Source of the DNA: Candidatus Sulfotelmatobacter sp.
GTDB taxonomy: Bacteria; Acidobacteriota; Terriglobia; Terriglobales; Acidobacteriaceae
Length of the DNA stretch: 37,822 bases
NCBI GenBank assembly: GCA_025462865.1
Contig: JAOAPI010000109.1
Coordinates: 1-37,822, forward strand
Direction: 5' to 3'
Shown: one piece after another, positions 1-6,744 of the stretch
Layout: each line of letters begins with the position of its first letter
How positions within the stretch are numbered: position 1 is the stretch's first letter
Made by a program: the position numbers and the translations under genes
The notes under the pieces: model-generated
What the model saw: the letters and a program-made list of their open reading frames with translations, nothing else
Told to the model about the DNA's origin: nothing
Databases searched by the model: none

Positions 1-2
1 AC

Positions 3-743
3 GCTGATACTGGCAAGATGAACTGGCATTTCCAGTTCACCCGGCACGATGAGCATGATTGGGATGCGACGCAGGTTCCGGTAATAATCGATGCCGCTGG
101 CAAGCATCTGATCGCGCAAGCTAACCGCAACGGATTCTTTTACGCGATCGATCGTTCGACCGGGAAACTGATTTCAGCGAATGCCTACGGCAAAGTTACG
201 TGGAGCGATAGCAAAGATTCTGAAGGCCGCCCGGTTGCCAAGAAGGACGCGGCGCCTACCCTCGAAGGTCACACGGTGTGTCCCGGAGCGCTGGGGACCA
301 CCAACTTCATGGCGCCGGCCTACAATCCGAAAACGGCGCTCTTCTATGTCACGGCCCGCGATCAGTGCGATATTTTCAGCACGGCGCCGCAACCCTATGA
401 GGCCGGTCATGCCTATTACGGCAGCGCATATTTTCCGTCGGAAGAGGCGGAGCCGTATCGAGGATTTCTAAAGGCCATCGATCCCGCGACCGGAGAGATT
501 AAGTGGAAGTTTGAGCATACGTCGCCGACATGGTCGGGCGTGCTGTCAACCGCGGGAGGGCTGGTGTTCACCGGCGATGCCGAAGGAAACTTTATCGCAC
601 TCGATGCGGCCACCGGCAAGGCCCTCTGGCACTTTCAAATGGGCGGTGCCGTCTACGCCGCGCCCATTGCCTTCGCTGTTGACGGAAAACAATACGTAGC
701 TATTGCCGCGGGCAGCGCCTTGTATGCGTTCGGACTGCCATAA
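3..743 (+). CDS. PQQ-dependent dehydrogenase-type beta-propeller, C-terminal part
   Basis: The reading frame is open from the left edge, so the N-terminus lies outside the window. The visible ~246 residues begin ADTGKMNWHFQFTRHDEHDWD, the 'TGK.xWhfQf..hDxhDWD' stretch typical of quinoprotein alcohol/glucose dehydrogenases, in which these Asp residues lie near the PQQ site. The C-terminus carries W-motifs of the propeller blades (AIDPATGEIKWKFEH and ALDAATGKALWHFQMGG) and ends on the usual terminal strand, QYVAIAAGSALYAFGLP. No CxxCH haem motif is present, so this is not the C-terminal cytochrome of a quinohaemoprotein. The family oxidises alcohols or sugars in the periplasm and passes electrons to cytochrome or quinone. 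The substrate cannot be judged from this fragment. It converges on the outer-membrane protein gene, with only 8 bases between them. Confidence 0.85.
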   Translation, partial: ADTGKMNWHFQFTRHDEHDWDATQVPVIIDAAGKHLIAQANRNGFFYAIDRSTGKLISANAYGKVTWSDSKDSEGRPVAKKDAAPTLEGHTVCPGALGTTNFMAPAYNPKTALFYVTARDQCDIFSTAPQPYEAGHAYYGSAYFPSEEAEPYRGFLKAIDPATGEIKWKFEHTSPTWSGVLSTAGGLVFTGDAEGNFIALDAATGKALWHFQMGGAVYAAPIAFAVDGKQYVAIAAGSALYAFGLP

Positions 744-751
744 CAAATCCA

Positions 752-1438
752 TCAGAATCGCACGACGATGCCGGTAGAAAATCTCAAATTGTTTTCGTGA
801 GTTGAAAGACCCTGGAACCGGCCTGGACCAAACGCGCCTCCGTACAATGAGTTCAGATCCAGCGTGGTGCGGAAATAGTCCAATTGCCCCAGCCGCAGCG
901 CAAAATGCCGCGATAGGTTGTAATCCACTCCGCCTCCAAAAACGACCGCGAAGCTGGTGTAAGCGCTGTCGAAGGAAGTCACGGGAGACGATGTGCCGGT
1001 GATGGTACTCGCGTTCAAGTGTGCTCGGTCCCAACCAAACAGAGCATGCGCAAACGGTGTGATTCTTGCTTTGGCTCGGTAAGAAATCACTGGACCCGCG
1101 AGGAATGAATACTCGTTCATGCTTGGCAATCCGGAAACACCGCTCGACGCGGTGAATGGCGTTCCGTACTGGCCGCCAAAGTCGGCGACAACCCCGATCC
1201 AACGGTCGAAGTTGTACTGTACCTCCGCATTCCAACCATTAAAGCTCGATCCCAGCCCCAGCGTGCCCGGATTCTGGCGCAGATTCAGGTCCAACGTCGA
1301 GGTCGTCAGTCCTCCCGTACCTGTATGCATAAAGGAATAACCTCCGAACACTTGCACTTTGGGAACTGAGTCTTGACCAGATGCCAAAGAACCGGTAAGG
1401 CCAATCAAAAAAATTACTGCGGCAGAAAAACGAACCAT
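752..1438 (-). CDS. Outer-membrane beta-barrel protein
   Basis: A 228-aa secreted protein. The ATG at 1438 is chosen because a good Shine-Dalgarno (AAGGGAGAG) lies just upstream and the product then starts with a clean signal peptide (MVRFSAAVIFLIGLTGSLASGQ). An upstream in-frame start would bury this signal. The mature part has alternating polar/aromatic strands rich in Tyr, Phe and Gly (VQVFGGYSFMHTG, WNAEVQYNFDRWIGVVADFGGQYG) and ends in Phe (GIVVRF), the usual BAM recognition end of outer-membrane barrels. The size fits an 8-stranded OmpA/OmpW-like barrel. It is common in Acidobacteriota, with no assigned function. It could be a structural or adhesive surface protein. No substrate channel can be inferred. 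Confidence 0.8.
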   Translation of the reverse strand: MVRFSAAVIFLIGLTGSLASGQDSVPKVQVFGGYSFMHTGTGGLTTSTLDLNLRQNPGTLGLGSSFNGWNAEVQYNFDRWIGVVADFGGQYGTPFTASSGVSGLPSMNEYSFLAGPVISYRAKARITPFAHALFGWDRAHLNASTITGTSSPVTSFDSAYTSFAVVFGGGVDYNLSRHFALRLGQLDYFRTTLDLNSLYGGAFGPGRFQGLSTHENNLRFSTGIVVRF

Positions 1439-1824
1439 TTCCACTCTCCCTTTCGAGTTGTGCGCACCATCCCTGCAGGTCACAGCAAAGTCGCAGCGCC
1501 TTCAGATCGATGTTGTTATGTATGAAGCAGATGAGAGTCGTATCCGTCCAGACGAGTTGCACTTCACCGGGTAAATCTAAGTAAAGCTTTGTTAAGATTT
1601 CGGAAGCGGCAAGAGCGATTCAACGAACTCGTCTGAAAAAATCAAATTTTCCGATCTTTACCGCTAAGACTTTTAACCTCCCGTTAACCCTCCCGTAACT
1701 TGGCCTTTACATAGCCTCTCTACTCTCGCGGTGTTAACAAATCACACTTTCCGCAGACGGCCTACGGCACTCGGGCACGCAGGCTTCGCACTTGAGTACG
1801 AGTTCAAATCCCTGGAGGTAATCG
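1439..1824. other. Divergent intergenic region between barrel protein and TonB receptor
   Basis: 386 bases without a gene, noticeably more A/T-rich than the flanking genes around 1570-1720. It must contain the promoters of both divergent genes. The only ordered motif seen is the 11-bp-phased TTAAC array listed separately. No hairpin terminator or RNA gene is apparent. Confidence 0.7.
1673..1726 (+). promoter_or_regulatory. 11-bp-phased TTAACC direct repeats (Pho-box-like) and promoter
   Basis: TTAACC occurs at 1673-1678 and 1684-1689, and the degenerate GTAACT at 1695-1700. The three hexamers are spaced exactly 11 bp apart and separated by CCCG-containing spacers. Direct repeats with an 11-bp period are the hallmark of PhoB/PhoP-type OmpR-family operators, where they stand in for the -35 region. 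TACATA (1708-1713) or TACTCT (1721-1726) could be the -10. The site is ~125-150 bp upstream of the TonB receptor start. The regulator is inferred from spacing only. Confidence 0.45.
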
Positions 1825-4710
1825 ATGCGCTCCATTTCCTGTTTCCTTTTCTTCACTCTCTTGATCTCAGTTATGAGTGCTGCAGCGCAAAGCGATCGAG
1901 GTACGATCGCTGGGACGGTCAAGGATTCTACGGGGGCCGTGTTGCCCGGAGCGCGCGTCGAACTGCAGCAAAAGGGGCCGTCGGCGGTATCGGACGGACA
2001 AGGTCAGTTCCTCATCTCAAACCTTGCCGCAGGTGACTACGCGGTCGTGGTCTCGTATGTAGGATTTTCCACATTCACCACCACCGCGAAGGTTGCGGCC
2101 GGCCAGATCGTTCAACTTGACGCCGTTCTGAAGGTTGAGTCCGCGAGTCAAGTCGTCACGGTTAGCGGAGACCGTCAACTGGGCGAGGTGGAAGCCATCA
2201 ACATCGAGCGTACGGCGGACAATATCGTCCAGGTGCTGCCCTCGCAGGTCATCACCAGCCTGCCGAACACTAATATTGCGGACGCCGTCGGCCGTCTCCC
2301 CAGTGTCTCTCTGGAGCGCGACGAAGGAGAAGGGAAGTACGTTCAGATTCGCGGGACTGAACCGCGCTTGAGCAATCTGACAATCAACGGCATCAATGTA
2401 CCTTCTCCGGAAGGGAACGTTCGCAATATCAAGATGGACATCATTCCCTCCAGCATCGTTGACCGCATCGAGGTGAATAAGACTCTTTCCGCAAATCAGG
2501 ATGGCGATGCGATTGGCGGCTCGGTCAACCTCGTGACCAAGACAGCCAGCGAACGGCCGACTCTCGACCTCGAAGGCCAGGGCGGCTACACGAACATCAT
2601 CGGCGGACGCTGGCTGGATGCGTTCAACGGCACGCTCGGACAACGCGCCGGTACTCGCAAGCAATGGGGATTTTTGCTGGGCGGCACGTACGACTGGAAC
2701 GGCCGCGGCATCAATGATCTTGAGCCTGCTCCTGGCGTTACAAGCCTCAACGGCATCAACTATCCCTTTTTCGCGGGAGCAGACCTTCGCACCTACCGAT
2801 ATCACCGCACCCGCTATGGCTTTGCTCCGGAAGTGGATTACGTCCTGAAGCCCGGCTCGAGCGTCTATTTCAAAGGTCTTTACTCCGACTTCCATGATTT
2901 CGGCGAAACTTATGTCTACACGCCGAATGTTGGGTCCCTCGTCGCAGTGAACGGCTCACAGTACACCTTTGACAATACCGGGTTCATGCAATACCGGCAG
3001 TATATCCGCCGCCCCGATCAGCAAATTTACAGTGGGATGACGGGAGGCAGGCACGATCTCACCTCGAATCTGATCACTTACGAATTCGCAGTCTCCCGCT
3101 CCCATAACATCGGCGGTCAGGATTTCGGCACTACCCGGTTCAACGGGGGACCGATCAGCCAGCCGGGCATCCAGATCAACCTGGACACGACCAATCCTTA
3201 CGAGCCGAAATTTCCTGTAGTTGGCAATGTGAACATCTTCGATCCCACTCAGTACGTGGCTAGCTCGTACACAATTCCGAACTATGCGAGTTCGCAGCTG
3301 AATTTCGAAGGGGCGGCCTCCTACGCGCGCCGCTATAGCACCCACGAACATTACGGAAACTTCGAAATTGGCCTGAAAATTCGCAATGGCCACAAGACAC
3401 AAAGCGAAAACGACTTCATCTACGACAACCAGCCGGGAAGCGTGACCCTGGCGAATGTTTTAAGTACTTTTACCAATCCTACTTATTACGATGGCGCCTA
3501 CAAGTTCGGCCCCATGTCCGATTACAACAAGATCATTCAGCAGGTTGGCGGGAATTTGTCTCAGTTAGGGTTCGACCAGAGCGCCAGCATTTCGAATTCG
3601 ATTCCGGCAGGTTTTGACGCCAACGAGCGCGTGTATGCGGGCTATCTCATGAACACCATCGGGTTCGGCAAGCTCAGCCTGCAGGGCGGGGTTCGCTTCG
3701 AAGCGACTGACGCCACTTACCGCTCGGGAGCTCTGGATGTTTCAGGAAATCCTACCTCAGTCGCCGGCGCCAGCAACTACGTGAATGTCTTACCCAGCGT
3801 TCAGCTGCAATACCGGCTGCAGCAGAACACGAACTTGCGAGGCTCATTTGGCATCGGCATTTCCCGGCCTAACTTTTCGGACATCGTGCCGTCGCGGAGC
3901 ATCGATCCCAACACCAGCCCCTATCCCACCATCAGTGCTGGCAATCCCGCGCTGAAGCCCACCAGAGCTAATAATTACGACATCCTTGTGGAACACTACT
4001 TCCGCCCGTACGGAATCCTCCAGGCGGGCTTCTTCTACAAGACTCTTTCTGACGCCATCTACTCGACGCGGACTCGATTCACAAACAACACGAGCCAGTG
4101 CGTGCAATACCCGATTTGTGACGTGCTGGAATCCATCAACGGCCCCAGCGGCCACATCACTGGATTCGAAGCATCCTGGGAGCAGCGTCTGGCTTTTCTC
4201 CCCGGTCTTCTGAACGGTCTTGGAGTCGCTTTGAACTACAGCTACACCAGTTCCCAAGTGACATTCCCGGCGGGCTTCAATGCTGATACGCCGTCAGCGA
4301 GCAACCCAAACCCTCCCGGAAGAGCCGATCATCCCACGCTGCAGCGGCAGGCTCCCAACAACTACAACGTCGGTCTGACTTACGACAAGAAGCGGCTGTC
4401 CCTGCGCTTCGCGATGAGCCACAACGACGCCAGCATCTACTCCTATTTTTGGATAAACTCCGCCCCTACCACAGATCCCGTTCTCGGGCTCAGAGGTCCC
4501 AACGGCGACCAATATCTCTATGCCCACACACAGTACGACGTGCAGGGCAGCTATCGTCTCTACAAGGGGCTCAGCTTCGTAGCCTATGGCCTGAACCTAA
4601 GCAATGAAGCGTTCGGTTTCTATCAGGGCAGCAAGCAATATCCCATTCAGCGGGAGTTCTATCACCCGACGGCTTCGTTCGGATTTCGATGGACCTCCGC
4701 CGGAGAATAG
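1825..4710 (+). CDS. TonB-dependent receptor with carboxypeptidase-regulatory-like N-terminal domain
   Basis: A 961-aa outer-membrane active transporter. The ATG follows a strong GGAGG Shine-Dalgarno. Signal peptide 1-22 (MRSISCFLFFTLLISVMSAAAQ). Residues ~26-105 form a CarboxypepD_reg-like beta-sandwich (GTIAGTVKDSTGAVLPGARV...). Residues ~130-240 are the plug (NIADAVGRLPSVSLERDEGEG, then VQIRGTEPRLSNLTINGINVP and IEVNKTLSANQDGDAIGGSV). The remainder is the 22-strand barrel, with the closing motif QREFYHPTASFGFRW near the C-terminus. The plug and C-terminal wording resemble the Xanthomonas/Caulobacter-type receptor family (TIGR01782-like), often linked to carbohydrate or peptide uptake. The substrate is not determined. 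Phased TTAAC repeats upstream suggest two-component control. An independent small transcript follows directly downstream. Confidence 0.92.
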   Translation: MRSISCFLFFTLLISVMSAAAQSDRGTIAGTVKDSTGAVLPGARVELQQKGPSAVSDGQGQFLISNLAAGDYAVVVSYVGFSTFTTTAKVAAGQIVQLDAVLKVESASQVVTVSGDRQLGEVEAINIERTADNIVQVLPSQVITSLPNTNIADAVGRLPSVSLERDEGEGKYVQIRGTEPRLSNLTINGINVPSPEGNVRNIKMDIIPSSIVDRIEVNKTLSANQDGDAIGGSVNLVTKTASERPTLDLEGQGGYTNIIGGRWLDAFNGTLGQRAGTRKQWGFLLGGTYDWNGRGINDLEPAPGVTSLNGINYPFFAGADLRTYRYHRTRYGFAPEVDYVLKPGSSVYFKGLYSDFHDFGETYVYTPNVGSLVAVNGSQYTFDNTGFMQYRQYIRRPDQQIYSGMTGGRHDLTSNLITYEFAVSRSHNIGGQDFGTTRFNGGPISQPGIQINLDTTNPYEPKFPVVGNVNIFDPTQYVASSYTIPNYASSQLNFEGAASYARRYSTHEHYGNFEIGLKIRNGHKTQSENDFIYDNQPGSVTLANVLSTFTNPTYYDGAYKFGPMSDYNKIIQQVGGNLSQLGFDQSASISNSIPAGFDANERVYAGYLMNTIGFGKLSLQGGVRFEATDATYRSGALDVSGNPTSVAGASNYVNVLPSVQLQYRLQQNTNLRGSFGIGISRPNFSDIVPSRSIDPNTSPYPTISAGNPALKPTRANNYDILVEHYFRPYGILQAGFFYKTLSDAIYSTRTRFTNNTSQCVQYPICDVLESINGPSGHITGFEASWEQRLAFLPGLLNGLGVALNYSYTSSQVTFPAGFNADTPSASNPNPPGRADHPTLQRQAPNNYNVGLTYDKKRLSLRFAMSHNDASIYSYFWINSAPTTDPVLGLRGPNGDQYLYAHTQYDVQGSYRLYKGLSFVAYGLNLSNEAFGFYQGSKQYPIQREFYHPTASFGFRWTSAGE

Positions 4711-4738
4711 ACGCTCCGGGAATACTGTTTTGTACCGG

Positions 4739-4766
4739 TTGACTTGAATGCGGGGTTCGTACTAAT
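4739..4766 (+). promoter_or_regulatory. Promoter-like TTGACT ... TACTAA for the small transcript
   Basis: A -35-like TTGACT (4739-4744) is followed after 15-16 bases by TACTAA/ACTAAT (4760-4766). This predicts a transcription start near 4772, just ahead of the 5' arm of the structured region. The match is good in the -35 and moderate in the -10, with a slightly short spacer. Confidence 0.45.
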
Positions 4767-4796
4767 CTGCGATTACACCGGGAAGGAGGTGGTCGA

Positions 4797-4865
4797 ATGA
4801 CAAGTTCTGATTGTAGTGGCAATTGTTGTGGGAGTCTAAGACCAGGTGAGGTGGCTGAGACTTAG
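4797..4865 (+). CDS. 22-aa Cys-rich mini-ORF (leader or functional peptide)
   Basis: ATG at 4797 follows AAGGAGGTGG, one of the strongest Shine-Dalgarno sequences in the window, with suitable spacing. The peptide starts MTSSDCSGNCCG and ends RPGEVAET before TAG. Its three cysteines are arranged C-x4-CC. There is no signal peptide or membrane segment. The stop codon lies inside the 5' strand of an 8-bp hairpin (4861-4881), so a ribosome finishing translation would block that hairpin. A 3' segment (5055-5063) is exactly complementary to the ribosome-binding region. This arrangement resembles translated leader peptides and dual-function small RNAs. No named family is recognised. It could be fortuitous, but the initiation signal argues for translation. 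Confidence 0.5.
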   Translation: MTSSDCSGNCCGSLRPGEVAET

Positions 4866-5089
4866 AGCTGGTTGCTCTAAGCGGGGCTTCGGACGTTGAT
4901 AGCATCAACATCGCGCCGCAGCTACAGCCCGCACACTAGCCGGTGAGTACGGATGCAGGCATCGCATCGGTCGCGCGAAGGCCTTCATCCTTGAGATTGC
5001 AGCCTCGCGTTGCAGTCCCTGACCCGGGAGTCGCCGTGAGAGGCCACGTAGAGTGACCACCTCTTGGTCAATCCCAAACAGTCCACCGG

Positions 5090-5129
5090 ACGGCCCGCAG
5101 GTTTTTAACCTGCGGGCCGTTTGTATTTT
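5090..5129 (+). terminator. Strong intrinsic terminator
   Basis: A perfect 14-bp stem, 5090-5103 with 5107-5120 (ACGGCCCGCAGGTT / AACCTGCGGGCCGT), closes a 3-nt loop and is followed by TTTGTATTTT. It ends the small transcript and insulates the downstream DUF2007 pair. It lies ~380 bp beyond the TonB receptor stop, so it may also end any read-through from that gene. Confidence 0.85.
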
Positions 5130-5157
5130 AGGAACCGGCCATGTCCTCAGCTGGGGC

Positions 5158-5187
5158 TTAACGTACCTCTTTCAACTGAAGTATGAT
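5158..5187 (+). promoter_or_regulatory. Promoter-like site implying a leaderless mRNA
   Basis: TATGAT at 5182-5187 lies only 8 bases before the ATG at 5196, with TTAACG (5158-5163) 18 bases upstream as a weak -35. A start site 6-8 bases after the -10 would fall on or next to the start codon. This agrees with the absence of a Shine-Dalgarno. Confidence 0.4.
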
Positions 5188-5195
5188 GTGGCGCC

Positions 5196-5888
5196 ATGGG
5201 GAGAATCGATCCGGAACAGGAGCGCCAGCGTCTGGTTGAGTTCTATTCCCGCCAGATGGATGGGGAGTTGGAAAAGGTTGCCGGTGAAGCACAAGAACTC
5301 TCGGATATCGCGCTTGCAGTCTTAAGGGCTGAATTGATCCGCAGAGGCCTTAGTGTTGAACCCCTCGAGCGCTTGCCTGAACCTCCGCGACCAGCCCCTC
5401 CTCCAATCAAACTCCCGGCTGCGGAATTGCCTGCCTGGCTCGACGCCGAAGTTCCTCTCCGGGAGTTGACGACGCTGCGCAAGTTCCGAGATCTTCCCGA
5501 GGCGCTGCTGGCGAAGGGGTGCCTCGAATCAGCAGGAATTGAATCGTGTCTCGTGGATGACAACATGGTGCGGCTCGACTGGTTTTGGTCAAATTTGATG
5601 GGGGGAATCAAGCTGCAAGTGAGGGAAGAGGACAGCGAAGCCGCGGCCAGTATTTTGGATCAGCCGATTCCCGAAGGTTTCGACGTGGCTGGTTTCGGCG
5701 AGTATCAGCAGCCGCATTGTCCGAAGTGCCAGTCGCTCGACATAACTTTTCAAGAGTTAGACCGACCGGTCGCCTTTGTCAGCGCATACTTCAATGTGCC
5801 CATTCCTTGGCGAAGGCGAGCCTGGCGCTGCCATTCGTGCCGAGTCGAGTGGGAAGACGATGCGGCTGATGGCGCTCCCGTTTCCTGA
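5196..5888 (+). CDS. DUF2007-domain protein with C-terminal zinc ribbon (first paralogue)
   Basis: A 230-aa cytosolic protein. Residues 1-60 are a charged helical segment. A Pro-rich linker (62-75) follows. Residues ~88-160 form a DUF2007-like domain (LRKFRDLPEALLAKGCLESA, then VRLDWFWSNLMGGIKLQV), a small alpha/beta fold described as a putative signal-transducing domain. The C-terminus is a zinc ribbon with CPKC (175-178) and CHSC (212-215), ending in acidic residues. There are no membrane segments. No Shine-Dalgarno is visible and a -10-like TATGAT sits right before the ATG, so it may be leaderless. A close paralogue overlaps its 3' end, which suggests tandem duplication and co-expression. 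The biochemical function is unknown. Confidence 0.75.
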   Translation: MGRIDPEQERQRLVEFYSRQMDGELEKVAGEAQELSDIALAVLRAELIRRGLSVEPLERLPEPPRPAPPPIKLPAAELPAWLDAEVPLRELTTLRKFRDLPEALLAKGCLESAGIESCLVDDNMVRLDWFWSNLMGGIKLQVREEDSEAAASILDQPIPEGFDVAGFGEYQQPHCPKCQSLDITFQELDRPVAFVSAYFNVPIPWRRRAWRCHSCRVEWEDDAADGAPVS

Positions 5889-6588
5889 AACTCGGTTGGC
5901 CGAAGGCAGGTCGGCGCAGTATCCTTGCCAAGTGTCCTATCTCGACGAATCGTACCTGGACGATCAACGCGAGCGGCGGCGACTGGCAGCCAACTACGCA
6001 GGCATGACTGACAGCGAGTTGCAGCGCCTTGCGCGAAGTTCGGAATCGCTCACCGAACCGGCATGGGACGCACTCGAAGATGAGTTGGACCGCAGGCACT
6101 TGGAACTTCCTGACGAAGCAGCTCCAGAGCCGCGGCAGGAAATGGAAGTGCGGGAATTGATTACCATCCGGCAGTTTCGCGATTTGCCGGAAGCTCTGCT
6201 GGCCAAGGGCAGTCTGGAATCGGCGGGCATCGAATGTTTTCTGGCCGACGAAAACCTGGTGCGCCTCGACTGGTTCATTTCAAACTTCATCGGGGGTATC
6301 AAACTCAACGTGCGCGCCGCGGACGTGGAGATCGCGCACAAGCTTCTCGACGAGCCGATTCTCGAAGGCCTCTATGTGCAGGGTATCGGCTTGTACGAGC
6401 AGCCACGCTGTCCCAAGTGCCAGTCCCTGGATGTGAACTTTCAGGAGCTAGACCGTCCCATCGCCTACATGAGCGCCTTCCTCCGCGTGCCAATGCCCGT
6501 GCAGCGCCCGGGTTGGCGCTGCCATGGGTGCGACGCGGAGTGGGAAGATGATAGGACGGATGACAATAGAGTCGAGCCGCATCCCTAG
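5860..6588 (+). CDS. DUF2007-domain protein with C-terminal zinc ribbon (second paralogue)
   Basis: About 242 aa from the ATG at 5860, preceded by GGGAAG. An ATG at 5869 is an alternative, and homology with the first copy only begins near residue 27. The layout matches the upstream gene: charged helical N-terminus (DESYLDDQRERRRLAANYAG), DUF2007-like domain at ~98-170 (IRQFRDLPEALLAKGSLESA) and zinc ribbon with CPKC (184-187) and CHGC (221-224). The stretch RCPKCQSLDVNFQELDRPIA is nearly the same as in the first copy (HCPKCQSLDITFQELDRPVA). The 5' end overlaps the first gene by 29 bases, so translation is probably coupled. Function is unknown. The conserved Cys pairs argue for metal binding. 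Confidence 0.75.
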   Translation: MRLMALPFPETRLAEGRSAQYPCQVSYLDESYLDDQRERRRLAANYAGMTDSELQRLARSSESLTEPAWDALEDELDRRHLELPDEAAPEPRQEMEVRELITIRQFRDLPEALLAKGSLESAGIECFLADENLVRLDWFISNFIGGIKLNVRAADVEIAHKLLDEPILEGLYVQGIGLYEQPRCPKCQSLDVNFQELDRPIAYMSAFLRVPMPVQRPGWRCHGCDAEWEDDRTDDNRVEPHP

Positions 6589-6744
6589 TGCGTGTCGAAA
6601 TATTGCTCCAATAGATAGTTGTAAAAAGTTCGAAACCTCCCTCCTTCTCATGACTCTCCTGTATGCGCGTCGCCGAACCGGAGAAGTAGTGTTTCAGTGT
6701 TTTGTCTGGTTGGTGCGCGACATAAAGCATGCAGGAGTCGAAAA

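Larger units (their letters stand above)
4772..5129 (+). ncRNA. Candidate structured RNA / dual-function transcript with own promoter and terminator
   Basis: About 360 bases between the TonB receptor and the DUF2007 gene that behave like an independent transcript: promoter-like sequence, Shine-Dalgarno, mini-ORF, structured body and strong terminator. Visible pairings include 4861-4868 with 4874-4881 (8 bp, loop TGGTT) and the competing 4835-4840 with 4861-4866. GTTGAT/ATCAAC forms a small hairpin near 4895-4909. The long-range helix is 4786-4794 with 5055-5063 (GAGGTGGTC/GACCACCTC, 9 bp), extended across an internal loop by GGGA 4780-4783 with TCCC 5072-5075. The ends of the RNA therefore come together and the ribosome-binding site can be hidden. 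It does not match the conserved cores I know for tmRNA, RNase P, 6S or SRP RNA. The boundaries and the RNA nature are inferred from sequence alone. Confidence 0.55.

Noticed and set aside
1795..1820. GTTCAAATCC before the TonB receptor looks like a tRNA T-loop
   Set aside because: The flanking bases do not form a T-stem, and no anticodon arm, D-loop or acceptor stem is found upstream.
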